NCBI RefSeq assembly: GCF_029963765.1
Contig: NZ_JALBYU010000001.1
Location: forward strand, 186,001-250,000
Reading direction: 5' to 3'
Source: Pseudomonas sp. UYIF39
Lineage (GTDB): Bacteria; Pseudomonadota; Gammaproteobacteria; Pseudomonadales; Pseudomonadaceae
DNA length: 64,000 nucleotides
Shown here: positions 42,358 through 51,872 of the stretch, one piece after another
Numbering within the stretch: the first letter of the stretch is position 1
Layout: each line of letters opens with the position of its first letter
Position numbers and translations under genes: made by a program
The notes under the pieces: generated by a model
What the model was told of the DNA's origin: nothing
Database searches by the model: none
What the model saw: only the letters and a program-made list of their open reading frames with translations

Positions 42358-43477
42358 CTCGCGTCCGGGGCCACCGCTGTGGCTGTTGGCGGAGTTGACC
42401 TACCGTTGTCCGCTGCAATGCCCGTATTGCTCCAATCCGCTGGACTTTGCTCAATCAGGCGAAGAGTTGAGCACCGAGGAATGGATCCGGGTGTTCCGCG
42501 AGGCCCGGGAGATGGGCGCCGCGCAACTGGGCTTTTCCGGCGGCGAGCCGTTGGTAAGACAGGACCTGGCCGAACTGATCAAGGCCGCCCGGGACATGGG
42601 TTACTACACCAACCTGATCACCTCGGGCATTGGCCTGACCGAGCAGAAAGTGCACGACTTCAAGGTCGCGGGGCTGGACCATATCCAGATCAGCTTCCAG
42701 GCCGCCGACGAAGCGGTGAACAACATGCTCGCCGGTTCGCGCAAGGCCTTTGCCCAGAAACTCGCCATGGCCCGTGCAGTAAAGGCCCAGGGCTACCCGA
42801 TGGTGCTGAACTTCGTCACCCATCGGCACAACATCGACCAGATCGAGCAGATCATCGACTTGTGCCTGGAGCTGGAAGCGGATTTCGTCGAATTGGCGAC
42901 GTGCCAGTTCTACGGCTGGGCCGAGCTCAACCGGGTTGGCCTGTTGCCCACGCGCGAACAATTGCAGCGTGCGGAGCGCATCACCAACGAATATCGCGAG
43001 CGTCTTGAAGCGCAGGGCCACCCGTGCAAGCTGATCTTCGTCACCCCGGATTACTACGAAGAACGCCCCAAGACCTGCATGAACGGTTGGGCCAATCTGT
43101 TTCTCGACATCACCCCCGACGGCACGGCGTTGCCTTGCCACAGCGCCCGCCAGTTGCCGGTGCAGTTTCCCAATGTGCGCGAGCACAGTATCGAGCACAT
43201 CTGGACGGATTCTTTCGGTTTCAATCGTTTTCGTGGCGATGACTGGATGAAGGAACCGTGCCGCTCCTGCGATGAAAAGCACAAGGATCTGGGCGGCTGC
43301 CGCTGCCAGGCATTCATGCTGACCGGCGACGCCGCCAACGCGGACCCGGTGTGCAGCAAATCCCCGCACCACGGTGTGATTCTCAAGGCCCGCGAGGAAG
43401 CCGACGCACCGGGGCTGGGCATGGAACACCTGACGTTGCGTAACGAGAAGGCTTCGCGACTGATCTATCGAGGGTGA
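42335..43477 (+). CDS. pqqE: Radical SAM enzyme PqqE
   Basis: Enzyme of 380 residues that forms the carbon-carbon bond between Glu and Tyr of PqqA. The SAM [4Fe-4S] motif is CPLQCPYC (C-x3-C-x2-C); the SPASM-type auxiliary cluster ligands are in [19 protein letters not shown] and [16 protein letters not shown]. The ATG at 42335 lies inside pqqD. The pqqF/pqqG/pqqH protease genes are not in this window. Confidence 0.95.
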   Translation: MLNSGSSDSRPGPPLWLLAELTYRCPLQCPYCSNPLDFAQSGEELSTEEWIRVFREAREMGAAQLGFSGGEPLVRQDLAELIKAARDMGYYTNLITSGIGLTEQKVHDFKVAGLDHIQISFQAADEAVNNMLAGSRKAFAQKLAMARAVKAQGYPMVLNFVTHRHNIDQIEQIIDLCLELEADFVELATCQFYGWAELNRVGLLPTREQLQRAERITNEYRERLEAQGHPCKLIFVTPDYYEERPKTCMNGWANLFLDITPDGTALPCHSARQLPVQFPNVREHSIEHIWTDSFGFNRFRGDDWMKEPCRSCDEKHKDLGGCRCQAFMLTGDAANADPVCSKSPHHGVILKAREEADAPGLGMEHLTLRNEKASRLIYRG

Positions 43478-43568
43478 GCCCGGGGCTACCCATTGGTCTG
43501 ATTGCATTCACAGCCGGATGCTTTAGTGTGGGCGTTACCTTCCAAAAACTATAAAAACAGGCTTTCCA

Positions 43569-44732
43569 ATGAGCCAGAGTCTCAGCCAGCTGCGTAAATT
43601 CGTTTCGCCTGAAATCATCTTTGGTGCCGGCTGCCGGCACAACGTCGGCAATTGCGCCAAAACCTTTGGTGCCCGCAAGGTGCTGCTGGTCAGCGATCCC
43701 GGTGTGATTGCTGCCGGTTGGGTCGCCGATGTCGAGGCCAGCCTGCAAGCCCAGGGCATCGAGCACGTCCTGTACAGCGCGGTCTCGCCCAACCCAAGGG
43801 TCGAAGAAGTGATGCTCGGCGCCGATCTGTACCGGGAAAACCATTGCGATGTGATCGTGGCCGTCGGTGGCGGTAGCCCGATGGATTGCGGCAAAGGCAT
43901 CGGCATTGTCGTCGCCCATGGACGCAGCATCCTCGAATTCGAAGGCGTGGACACCATCCGTGTCCCCAGCCCGCCGCTGATCCTGATTCCGACCACCGCC
44001 GGGACGTCGGCCGATGTCTCACAATTCGTGATCATTTCCAACCAGCAAGAACGCATGAAGTTCTCCATCGTCAGTAAGGCGGTGGTCCCGGACGTGTCGC
44101 TGATCGACCCGGAAACTACCCTGAGCATGGACCCGTTCCTGTCCGCTTGTACCGGCATCGATGCGTTGGTGCATGCCATCGAAGCGTTTGTGTCCACCGG
44201 TCACGGGCCGTTGACCGATCCCCACGCACTCGAAGCGATGCGCCTGATCAACGGCAACCTGGTGCAGATGATCGCCAACCCGAGCGACATCGCCCTGCGC
44301 GAGAAAATCATGCTCGGCAGCATGCAGGCCGGGCTGGCGTTCTCCAACGCGATCCTTGGCGCGGTGCATGCGATGTCCCACAGCCTGGGCGGCTTTCTCG
44401 ACTTGCCTCATGGGCTGTGCAACGCGGTGCTGGTGGAACACGTGGTGGCGTTCAACTACAGCTCGGCGCCCGAGCGCTTCAAGGTGATCGCCGAGACCTT
44501 TGGCATCGATTGCCGGGGCTTGAATCACCGGCAGATTTGCGGGCGTCTGGTGGAGCATCTGATTGCGTTGAAACACGCCATTGGTTTCCACGAAACCCTG
44601 GGACTGCACGGGGTCAGCACTGCGGACATTCCGTTCCTGTCGCAACACGCCATGCACGACCCGTGCATCCTGACCAACCCGCGCGAGTCCAGTCAGCGTG
44701 ATGTCGAGGTCGTCTATGGCGAAGCCCTCTGA
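43569..44732 (+). CDS. ercA: Iron-containing alcohol dehydrogenase ErcA
   Basis: Group III iron-type dehydrogenase of 387 residues with the NAD loop VAVGGGSPMDCGKGIGI, PTTAGTSADVSQF and metal ligands in GAVHAMSHSLGGFLDLPHGLCNAV. In P. aeruginosa ercA belongs to the regulatory cascade of ethanol oxidation instead of the main pathway. Here it follows pqqE and its 3' end overlaps the ercS kinase gene by 17 bp, so enzyme and sensor are co-expressed. A weak GCTACCCA element lies at 43485. Confidence 0.92.
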   Translation: MSQSLSQLRKFVSPEIIFGAGCRHNVGNCAKTFGARKVLLVSDPGVIAAGWVADVEASLQAQGIEHVLYSAVSPNPRVEEVMLGADLYRENHCDVIVAVGGGSPMDCGKGIGIVVAHGRSILEFEGVDTIRVPSPPLILIPTTAGTSADVSQFVIISNQQERMKFSIVSKAVVPDVSLIDPETTLSMDPFLSACTGIDALVHAIEAFVSTGHGPLTDPHALEAMRLINGNLVQMIANPSDIALREKIMLGSMQAGLAFSNAILGAVHAMSHSLGGFLDLPHGLCNAVLVEHVVAFNYSSAPERFKVIAETFGIDCRGLNHRQICGRLVEHLIALKHAIGFHETLGLHGVSTADIPFLSQHAMHDPCILTNPRESSQRDVEVVYGEAL

Positions 44733-46443
44733 CGAACATCAACGGGCGCTGGCGGGGTTACTGGGATTAGGCAGCCACTCGGCGCGCAAGAGTCATTACC
44801 CGGAACTCTCCGCGCGCCTCGACGAGCTGGAAGCGGAGCGCAATCGCTACAAATGGCTGTTCGAAAACGCGGTCCACGGGATCTTTCAGGCCAGCCTCCT
44901 GCAAGGCATGCGCGCCGCCAACCCGGCACTGGCGCGGATGCTCGGTTACGACAATCCCCAGGAGGTGCTGTTTTCCTTGGCGGATCTGGCGAGCAATCTG
45001 TTCATCGGTGGCGCACAGGAGCTGGAGAATATCGGCGAAATCCTCAGGCACCAGGGCAGCCTGCACGGCTATGAAACCCAGTTGCGACGCAAGGACGGCA
45101 GCAGCCTCGACGTGCTGATGAACCTGTTGCTCAAGCCCGATCAGGAAGGGCTGGTGGAGGGGTTTGTCGCCGACATTACCGAACGCAAACTCGCCCAGCA
45201 GCGCCTGCAGCAACTCAACGACGAACTGGAGCAGCGCGTCACCGCGCGCACCGACGAGTTACTGGAAGCCAACCGCAACCTGCAACAGCAGATCACCCAG
45301 CGTAAGCAGATCGCCCAGGCCTTGCGCGATGCCCGGGACGCCGCCGAGGCCGCCAATCGCAGCAAGGACAAATACCTCGCCGCCGCCAGCCATGACCTGC
45401 TGCAACCGCTCAATGCCGCGCGTTTGCTGATCTCGACCCTGCGCGAACGCAAACTGCCCGACGTCGAACAGGTGCTGGTGGAGCGGACTCACCAGGCGCT
45501 GGAAGGGGCGGAGGATTTGCTCACCGATTTGCTGGATATTTCCCGGCTAGATCAGGCAGCGGTGAAACCGGACATTGCGCTGTACCGCCTCGACGAATTG
45601 CTCGCGCCGCTGGTGTCGGAATTCCAGTCAGTGGCCCAAGCCGAAGGGTTGAACCTGCGGGTGCACTTGGGCGATTACGCCATCAGCACCGACTTGCGCC
45701 TGATGACGCGGATCCTGCGCAACTTCCTCAGCAACGCCTGCCGCTACACCGACGAGGGCAGCATCCTGCTGGGTGCCAGACGCCGGGGTGAAATGCTGCG
45801 CCTGGAAGTCTGGGACACCGGACGCGGGATCGCGGCGGACCGACTGGATTCGATCTTCCTCGAGTTCAACCAGCTGGACGTCGGACGCGCCGCCGACCGC
45901 AAGGGTGTGGGCCTGGGACTGGCAATCGTTGAGCGCATCGCCAAGATCCTCGGCTATAAAGTCGGGGTTCATTCGTTACCGGGGCGCGGTTCGATGTTCA
46001 GCATCGACGTGCCGATTTCCCATGAGGTTCCGCTGCCGATCAGCCTGGCGGCACCACAACCCGGCGCCGGCAATCCATTGCCGGGCCGGCGTTTGCTGGT
46101 GCTGGACAACGAAGTGAGCATCCTCGAAAGCATGAGCGCGCTGCTCGGGCAATGGGGCTGCGAGGTAGTCACGGCCACTGATGAATTTTCCGCATTGGCC
46201 GCCTTGCAGGGGCGAGCGCCGGAACTGATTCTGGCGGACTACCACCTCGATCACGGGGTGGTGGGCTCTGATGTGGTCAGGCATTTGCGCGAGCATTACC
46301 GCCAGGCGATTCCGGCGGTCATCATCACCGCAGACCGCACGGATCAGTGTCGGCGTTCATTGCAGCGACTCGACGCGCCGCTGCTGAACAAACCGGTGAA
46401 ACCCGGCAAGTTGCGCGCGGTGCTGAGTCAGTTGCTGGGGTAG
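44716..46443 (+). CDS. ercS: Hybrid histidine kinase ErcS
   Basis: Cytoplasmic hybrid kinase of 575 residues: PAS domain (about 45-165), coiled coil (about 165-215), HisKA with LAAASHDLLQPLNAARLLIS, HATPase (FLSNACRYTDEGSILLG, DTGRGIAADRLDSIFLEF, GVGLGLAIVERIA) and a receiver domain with DYHLDHGVVG. It is closely related in layout to NahK at 24831, but with one PAS instead of three. I chose the ATG at 44716 (MAKPSDEHQ), inside the 3' end of ercA. The 3' end overlaps the convergent epimerase gene by 16 bp. Confidence 0.9.
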   Translation: MAKPSDEHQRALAGLLGLGSHSARKSHYPELSARLDELEAERNRYKWLFENAVHGIFQASLLQGMRAANPALARMLGYDNPQEVLFSLADLASNLFIGGAQELENIGEILRHQGSLHGYETQLRRKDGSSLDVLMNLLLKPDQEGLVEGFVADITERKLAQQRLQQLNDELEQRVTARTDELLEANRNLQQQITQRKQIAQALRDARDAAEAANRSKDKYLAAASHDLLQPLNAARLLISTLRERKLPDVEQVLVERTHQALEGAEDLLTDLLDISRLDQAAVKPDIALYRLDELLAPLVSEFQSVAQAEGLNLRVHLGDYAISTDLRLMTRILRNFLSNACRYTDEGSILLGARRRGEMLRLEVWDTGRGIAADRLDSIFLEFNQLDVGRAADRKGVGLGLAIVERIAKILGYKVGVHSLPGRGSMFSIDVPISHEVPLPISLAAPQPGAGNPLPGRRLLVLDNEVSILESMSALLGQWGCEVVTATDEFSALAALQGRAPELILADYHLDHGVVGSDVVRHLREHYRQAIPAVIITADRTDQCRRSLQRLDAPLLNKPVKPGKLRAVLSQLLG

Positions 46444-47303
46444 CGATAGTGCAGGCTGAAACCGAGCTCGGCTGACTCGCCTTGCTCCAGCAGCCGCAAC
46501 CCCGGTCGACCGGGCAGGTGATGCGCGTTGATCGGGTGGCTTACCGGTTCGATACAGAAAAAATCCAGGCCCACCGGGCAGTAGAGCAGGAAGTAATCGC
46601 TGCCGGTGGCCTGGCATTCCAGCTCATAGCCCAGCGCTGGCTGGCGGATCAGGCAGTGGCCGTCCCATTCGCAGAAGCCGTTGTCGACCAATGTGTCGGG
46701 CAACGTCTTGAGTGACTGGAAATCCCACTCGGCGGGCAATGGGCTGAGGTGTGTCGGCAGTTTGGTCCCGTCACACAACCATACTTGCCGGGCTTGCGCC
46801 TGCAATTGGGTGCCCGTAGTACGCGGAAAGTAAGGATGCAAACCGAGCCCATGCCAGGCAGGTTTTTCGTCCAGATGGGTGACCTTAAGATCAATGCTCA
46901 GCTTGCCGTCGCTCAGATGGAATCGTTGCCGGGCGCGATAGGCGAAGGGCGTCGTGCTGTCGAGTTGCAGGATGACTTCATCGTGGGTCTGCGAAACCAC
47001 CTGCCACGGCTGTTGCCAGGCGCTACCGTGAATCGGCAGGGGATCGGTGAGGCTGTTGGGTGTCAGGGCCAGCCATCCCTCGGGGCAGTCGAACCCCCCT
47101 TCGGCAATACGGTTCGACCACGGCACCAAGGGAAAACAGCCGAGCTTGCCGGGCAGGCCGGTGTTCAGCGCGTGAGCGTCACTGTGGCGCAACAGCGGCA
47201 GACCCGTGCCGCGCACGCTCCAGTTGACGATGCTGCCACCGAGTTGCGGGGCGAGGGTGAGGTGGGTGAATTCGTCTTCGAGTTCAAGCAATGTCGGCGT
47301 CAT
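46428..47303 (-). CDS. Aldose 1-epimerase family protein
   Basis: Galactose-mutarotase fold of 291 residues (LPLLRHSDAHALNTGLPGKLGCFPLVPWSNRI cut here into its start; HGSAWQQPWQV with a catalytic-type His; GLGLHPYFPR with a second His; a late Glu in FFCIEPVSH). It interconverts sugar anomers. As the last gene of the udh operon, coupled to the lactonase gene by a 4-bp overlap, it probably supplies the anomer of galacturonate or glucuronate used by uronate dehydrogenase. Confidence 0.87.
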   Translation of the reverse strand: MTPTLLELEDEFTHLTLAPQLGGSIVNWSVRGTGLPLLRHSDAHALNTGLPGKLGCFPLVPWSNRIAEGGFDCPEGWLALTPNSLTDPLPIHGSAWQQPWQVVSQTHDEVILQLDSTTPFAYRARQRFHLSDGKLSIDLKVTHLDEKPAWHGLGLHPYFPRTTGTQLQAQARQVWLCDGTKLPTHLSPLPAEWDFQSLKTLPDTLVDNGFCEWDGHCLIRQPALGYELECQATGSDYFLLYCPVGLDFFCIEPVSHPINAHHLPGRPGLRLLEQGESAELGFSLHYRYPSN

Positions 47304-48184
47304 ATTACCTTCGGCTCCGGCAAGCCTTTCACCCCGGGATTGAGGGCGAACACACCGCCGGCCAGTGATTGTTCGTCATGGTCGTCACCGGGGCGGATCG
47401 AGGTCACGAACAGGGTGTCCAGACGACTGCCACCGAAGGCGCACATGCTCGGTTTTTTCACCGGTACGGCGAGGGAACGGTCCAGTCGGCCGTCGGGGGT
47501 GAAACGGTGAATCAGCCCGGCGTCGTTGGCGCAAATCCAGTAGCCGCCTTCGGCATCGACCGCCGCCCCGTCGGGACGACCAGGGAATTGATGCATGTCG
47601 ACAAACAGCCGACGGTTGGACGGCGTGCCGCTGTCGATGTCGTAATCAAAGGCCCAGATTTGCTGGACCAGGGGATGCGAGTCAGACAGGTACATCGTTC
47701 GCCCGTCCGGGCTGAAACCCAGGCCGTTGGGTACGATAAACCCGCTGAGTTGCGCCTCGAGTGGCCCGCGTTGCCCGGTGCTGTAGCGGTAAAGCGTACC
47801 GTCGGCAGCGTTGGCGCCCATGTTCAGCACCATGCTGCCGGCCCAGAAGCGCCCCTGACGATCGCAGCGACCATCGTTCAGGCGCATATCTGTGCGGGCG
47901 TGTTCGACCGTTGCCAGAAGGTTGCTGTCGAGGCTGCCGTCGTTATGCGGGTGCAGATGAAAGAACCCGTTTTCCATCCCGGCAACCCAGCCACCGTCGC
48001 GGTGACGCGCAATGCAGGCGAGCATTTGCGGCGCCTTCCAGGCGTGAACATGGCCGGTTTCGGCGCTCCAGCGCTGAAGTCCACCGGCAGGAATATCCAC
48101 CCAATACAGGGCGTTTTCTTCGGGGACCCAGACCGGGCATTCACCGACTGCGTTGCGGGCATCGACAATCAATTCGGCTTGCAT
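47300..48184 (-). CDS. uxuL: SMP-30/gluconolactonase-family aldarolactonase
   Basis: Six-bladed propeller lactonase of 294 residues. Metal ligands of the SMP-30 fold: Glu in VGECPVWVPEENALYW, Asn in VPNGLGFSPDG and Asp in YLSDSHPLVQQIW; RLNDGRCDRQGRFWAGSM is also typical. Downstream of udh it most likely opens the galactaro- and glucaro-1,4-lactones made by uronate dehydrogenase, as UxuL does in P. syringae. The symbol rests on this context plus family. Confidence 0.85.
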   Translation of the reverse strand: MQAELIVDARNAVGECPVWVPEENALYWVDIPAGGLQRWSAETGHVHAWKAPQMLACIARHRDGGWVAGMENGFFHLHPHNDGSLDSNLLATVEHARTDMRLNDGRCDRQGRFWAGSMVLNMGANAADGTLYRYSTGQRGPLEAQLSGFIVPNGLGFSPDGRTMYLSDSHPLVQQIWAFDYDIDSGTPSNRRLFVDMHQFPGRPDGAAVDAEGGYWICANDAGLIHRFTPDGRLDRSLAVPVKKPSMCAFGGSRLDTLFVTSIRPGDDHDEQSLAGGVFALNPGVKGLPEPKVI

Positions 48185-48237
48185 GACAGCTCATCCCCTC
48201 GGGTTTTTGTTGTCGGGATCAAGTGAGGTACGCGGGT

Positions 48238-49062
48238 TCAGTCGCCGAAGGGGCCGGACGCGACAAACGCACCACCCTGGTAGACCCTAGCCGGGTCATC
48301 AGCGGCTGGCATCGGTTGGGCTTCGACTTTTTCGCGGAACACTTCGGAACTGTCCTGAGGTTCATAACCCAGGCAGGTGGCGAAACGGTTGTCCCACCAG
48401 ACGTTCTTGTTGTCAGACACGCCATATACCACGGTGTGCCCGACATTAGGGGCGTACAGCGCGCATTCGAGCAATTGAGTCAGGTCGCCGAAGCTCAACC
48501 AAGTGCTCATCATGCGGCGGTTCAGTGGCTCCGCGAACGAGGAGCCGATGCGCACGCTGACGGTCTCGATGCCATAGCGATCAAAGTAGAAACTGGCCAT
48601 GTCTTCGCCGTAGGACTTGGACAAGCCGTAGTAGCTGTCCGGGCGGCGAGGGGAGTGGGCGTCGATGACTTCATCCTGTTTATAGAAGCCGATCACGTGG
48701 TTGGAACTGGCAAAAATCACCCGCTTCACACCATGGCGGCGAGCGGCTTCATAGATGTGGAACACGCCGCAGATGTTGGCGCCGAGGATCTCTTCGAACG
48801 AGTGCTCCGTCGACACGCCGCCGAAGTGCAGAATTGCGTCCACGCCTTCAACCAGCTGATGGACCGCTTGTTTGTCTGCCAAGTCGCAGGGCACGACTTC
48901 TTCACGGTCATCGATGGCCGGGGCGATGTCGGCGATGTCCGACAGGCGAATCACATTGGCGTAGGGCCGCAGGCTTTCACGCAGGACTTTGCCGAGGCCA
49001 CCGGCGGCACCGGTCAGCAGCAGACGATTAAAAGGGGCGCGGGCTGTAGGAGTGGTTGTCAT
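48238..49062 (-). CDS. udh: Uronate dehydrogenase
   Basis: Short-chain dehydrogenase of 274 residues that oxidises galacturonate and glucuronate to aldarolactones with NAD+. NAD motif LLLTGAAGGLGKVLRE; catalytic YYGLSKSYGEDMASFYF (YxxxK); ASSNHVIGFYK, RRMMSTWLSF and GGAFVASGPFGD are near-identical to the P. syringae enzyme as I remember it. First gene of the udh-lactonase-epimerase operon, with an operator-like palindrome 45 bp upstream. Confidence 0.95.
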   Translation of the reverse strand: MTTTPTARAPFNRLLLTGAAGGLGKVLRESLRPYANVIRLSDIADIAPAIDDREEVVPCDLADKQAVHQLVEGVDAILHFGGVSTEHSFEEILGANICGVFHIYEAARRHGVKRVIFASSNHVIGFYKQDEVIDAHSPRRPDSYYGLSKSYGEDMASFYFDRYGIETVSVRIGSSFAEPLNRRMMSTWLSFGDLTQLLECALYAPNVGHTVVYGVSDNKNVWWDNRFATCLGYEPQDSSEVFREKVEAQPMPAADDPARVYQGGAFVASGPFGD

Positions 49063-49106
49063 GGAGGTCCCTGCATAAGCAGTAATTGTTATTTAGTTCG
49101 TTATAG

Positions 49107-49121
49107 GTTGTCGTACGACTA
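49107..49121. promoter_or_regulatory. Operator-like palindrome upstream of udh
   Basis: GTTGTCGTACGACTA with a perfect GTCGTACGAC core, 45 bp before the udh start. It matches the sites before the OprD porin gene at 50681 and 50737, in the style of GntR/FadR-type operators. Confidence 0.6.
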
Positions 49122-49219
49122 GGCCGAAGTATTGTTAGGGTCTCGGGTCGTTGTCAACGCGTCATCGGTTGAAATTGACGGAGGGTCATCCCTGCATCCG
49201 CTGACACTGCAAAGCACTT

Positions 49220-49308
49220 TGTGGGAGCGAGCTTGCTCGCGATGGCTTTATGTCAAATACATTGATGTTGGATGTAACGCCGCCATCGCGAGCAAGCTCG
49301 CTCCCACA
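49220..49308. repeat. Inverted REP pair between udh and OprD genes
   Basis: 27-base arms (49220-49246 and 49282-49308) of the GTGGGAGCGAGCTTGCTCGC class. It lies just past the OprD stop codon and separates it from the udh promoter. Confidence 0.9.
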
Positions 49309-49337
49309 GGGCTCGTGTTGATCCCCCGCCCCTCGGC

Positions 49338-50633
49338 TTACAGCAACGAGATCGGGTAGTTGATGATAATGCGGTTTTCGTCGAATTCATTGGTGCTGAA
49401 GTCCTTGCGAATGCTCGCATTACGCCATTTGACGTTGAGATTCTTCAGCGCGCCGCTCTGCACCGTGTAAGCCAGTTCTGACTCGCGACCCCATTCCTTG
49501 CCGTCGGTGATGGTGCCTGTGTGCACGTTATCGCCGCTGATGTAACGGTTCATCATCGTCAGGCCGGGAATCCCGAGCGCCACAAAGTTGTAGTCGTGGC
49601 GCAGCTGCCAGGATTTTTCCTTGGCGTTGTCGTAGCTGGAGTTGTAGCTGTCGTTGGCCAGGGTGCCGCCGCTGGTGCCGTTGACCCGCATCCAGACATT
49701 GTCGCCAGTGAGTTTTTGCAGGCCGACATAGAAGGTGTTGCCGCCGTATTTTGCCGAGAGCATGGCGAACGCGGTTTTGTTGTCGAGGTCGCCGGCGAGG
49801 GCGCTGCCGTCTTCCTTGCCGATGAAGTAGCCAAGGTTGGCACCGAGGGTCCAGTCGCCGATGGGCTGGCTGTGGCTCAGGTTGAAATACTGCTGCTGAT
49901 AAATGTCGCTGAGTTGCGCGTACCAGACGCCGACCTGGGTGCGCTTATCGTTGAACGCATATTCACCGCCGCCAAAGTTGAAACGGTCGGAGGTGAAGGC
50001 GGTTTTGCCGTTCATGAACATGTCTTCCATGCTCGCATCGTTACGCGGGCTGTTGGCGCGGAACTGGCCGCCGTAGAGCGTCAGGCCGCTGATTTCGGAA
50101 GACGTTACCTGACCGCCACGGAAGGTTTGCGGCAGGGAGCGGCCGTCGTCGGAACGAAGGATCGGCAGCACCGGCATCCATTCACCGACCTTCAATTCGG
50201 TTTTCGAAATTTTGCCTTTCAGCGCCACACCCAGGCGCCCGAAATTGTCGGCTGGTCGGCCGTCGTCATGAATCGGCAGCAATGAGGTGCCGCCCGTGCC
50301 TTTGCCTCCGTCGAGTTTTTCCGAGTACAGGCCCAGCACATCCATGCCGAAACCGACGGGGCCCTGGGTGAATCCGGATTTGGCATCAAGGATGAAGCTT
50401 TGCGTCCACTCTTCAGCCTTGCCCTGCGGGTAGGCCGGGTTCGTGAAGTTGCGGTTGATGTAGAAGTTGCGCAAGTTCAGCGTGGCTTTGGCGTCATCAA
50501 CGAAACCTTCGGCATGACTGGCCATGGGCAGTGCAAGGGCCAGGCTACTGCAACCGATCAGGCTCAGGGCATGGCGGAGTGCGAAGGTTGGGCGAGGGGT
50601 GCAGACGGAGGAATTGCGGACGAGCTTGCTCAC
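49338..50633 (-). CDS. OprD-family outer-membrane porin
   Basis: Substrate-specific 18-strand porin of 431 residues. Signal peptide to about residue 41 (ALPMASHA), then EGFVDDAKATLNLRNFYINR, which opens OprD proteins, and a C-terminus IINYPISLL. I chose the GTG at 50633, with GGGAG 7 bases upstream; an ATG at 50711 would put 26 basic residues before the signal peptide. Sharing an operator with udh, it probably imports uronates or aldarates. Confidence 0.88.
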   Translation of the reverse strand: MSKLVRNSSVCTPRPTFALRHALSLIGCSSLALALPMASHAEGFVDDAKATLNLRNFYINRNFTNPAYPQGKAEEWTQSFILDAKSGFTQGPVGFGMDVLGLYSEKLDGGKGTGGTSLLPIHDDGRPADNFGRLGVALKGKISKTELKVGEWMPVLPILRSDDGRSLPQTFRGGQVTSSEISGLTLYGGQFRANSPRNDASMEDMFMNGKTAFTSDRFNFGGGEYAFNDKRTQVGVWYAQLSDIYQQQYFNLSHSQPIGDWTLGANLGYFIGKEDGSALAGDLDNKTAFAMLSAKYGGNTFYVGLQKLTGDNVWMRVNGTSGGTLANDSYNSSYDNAKEKSWQLRHDYNFVALGIPGLTMMNRYISGDNVHTGTITDGKEWGRESELAYTVQSGALKNLNVKWRNASIRKDFSTNEFDENRIIINYPISLL

Positions 50634-50680
50634 AGTGACGCTCCCGTGTTTCTTGTTGTTTTTATTTTTTGTTATACGTC

Positions 50681-50690
50681 GTCGTACAAC
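50681..50690. promoter_or_regulatory. Operator-like site upstream of OprD gene
   Basis: GTCGTACAAC (GTTGTACGAC on the minus strand), 48 bp before the porin start, matching the spacing of the udh site. An AT-rich promoter-like tract (50655-50675) lies between it and the start. Confidence 0.6.
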
Positions 50691-50736
50691 ATCGGAACGA
50701 ATTATTTGCAAGTGTAACGGGGAATGTCAATCAGAA

Positions 50737-50746
50737 GTTGTACGAT
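50737..50746. promoter_or_regulatory. Second operator-like site upstream of OprD gene
   Basis: GTTGTACGAT differs by one base from the complement of the 50681 site. Two sites 56 bp apart would allow looping or cooperative repression. Confidence 0.45.
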
Positions 50747-50749
50747 GAC

Positions 50750-51003
50750 TTGGTGCGATCAGGAGTATGTCGATTATTCGTAGGCGCGCGGCGCCCCGCA
50801 CAATCTTGATCAACAGAATCAGCGCAAACCCGGACAGCAACGGTGTCGGCCAGAACTGCCCGGTGAGTATCCGCACGTTGATCAACCCGGTCATCACCAA
50901 CCTCGCCACCCATACGTAACCAACGTCGTTGAAGCAACGGTGCGGCCAGCGGCGAACAACGAGCCGAGCAGGGCGACGGTGGTCAGGGTTTTGTTGAGCC
51001 GCA
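50750..51003 (-). other. Intergenic stretch with a possible decayed small secreted protein
   Basis: The 511-bp gap between the OprD and TetR genes has no convincing gene. From an ATG at 51003 the minus strand reads MRLNKTLTTVALLGSLFAAG, a signal-peptide-like start, but stops after 36 codons; another frame stays open for about 60 codons further on. This looks like a small exported protein broken by a frameshift, but no family is recognisable. Confidence 0.25.
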
Positions 51004-51144
51004 TCGTGGAATACCTCTGAGGCGGGTTCGAAAAGGCGGTCAGATTAACTGCGAGCAGCTGGGTGTACGAAGTTTCGTTTTCCCTTGTCGCCCCGAGGTA
51101 GAGCGGATGCTAGTCTTGAGCAACGCTGTTGTCAGGGAGCCCTC

Positions 51145-51765
51145 ATGGGCAATCACAAGATCGAGATTCGTCGCAGTAACGTCGAGAAAATTCTGTTGGG
51201 GGCCGAAAAGGTTTTCGCCGAAAAGGGTTTCGGCGGCACCGCCATGGCCGACATCGCCGCCGAAGTGCAACTGCCGCGCTCCAACCTGCATTACTACTTC
51301 AGCACCAAGAGTGAGCTGTACAGTGCGGTGCTGTTGGGGTTACTGGAAGTGTGGAAACAGGACGCGCTGTGCTTCGAGATGTTCGACGACCCGCGCGTGG
51401 TGCTCAGCAGCTACATCCGCGCCAAGATGAACCACTCCCGCAGCCGGCCTTATGGCTCCAAAGTCTGGGCCAACGAAATCATCCATGGTGCGCCGACTCT
51501 GGGTGAGAAACTGGACGTCAGCCTGTACGACTGGGCCAAGATGAAAGAAGCGAAAATTCGCCAGTGGGTGGATGACAAACGCATCCTGCCGGTGGAACCT
51601 TCGAGCCTGCTGTACATGATCTGGGCGTCGACCCAGCACTACGCCGACTTTGATCATCAGGTGAATATTCTGAATGACCATCAACCGTTGTCGGACATGC
51701 AGTTCGAGCGGGCGGTGCAGACGGTGACGAGTGTGATCTTGCGGGGGATCGGGTTGGAGCCGTGA
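51145..51765 (+). CDS. TetR-family regulator of pyrimidine catabolism (RutR-like)
   Basis: Repressor of 206 residues: N-terminal helix-turn-helix (ILLGAEKVFAEKGFGGTAMADIAAEVQLPRSNLHYYF in outline, with the YYF end) and a ligand domain with SKVWANEIIHGAP and SLLYMIWASTQHYADFDHQV. The latter stretch resembles RutR-type uracil/thymine sensors. I chose the ATG at 51145 (MGNHKIEIRRSNVE). It is convergent with the preA-preT-hydA genes and is their probable regulator. Confidence 0.86.
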   Translation: MGNHKIEIRRSNVEKILLGAEKVFAEKGFGGTAMADIAAEVQLPRSNLHYYFSTKSELYSAVLLGLLEVWKQDALCFEMFDDPRVVLSSYIRAKMNHSRSRPYGSKVWANEIIHGAPTLGEKLDVSLYDWAKMKEAKIRQWVDDKRILPVEPSSLLYMIWASTQHYADFDHQVNILNDHQPLSDMQFERAVQTVTSVILRGIGLEP

Positions 51766-51772
51766 ATCAAAA

Positions 51773-51856
51773 GATCGCAGCCTCGTTTCACTCGACAGCT
51801 CCTACAAGGGATTGCATAACCCTGTAGGAGCTGTCGAGTGAAACGAGGCTGCGATC
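51773..51856. repeat. Inverted repeat in the TetR/preA convergent gap
   Basis: 34-base perfect arms (51773-51806 and 51823-51856, GATCGCAGCCTCGTTTCACT...) with a 16-bp spacer. It fills nearly the whole convergent gap and should end both transcripts. Confidence 0.9.
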
Positions 51857-51872
51857 CCTTGAACTTCAACGA

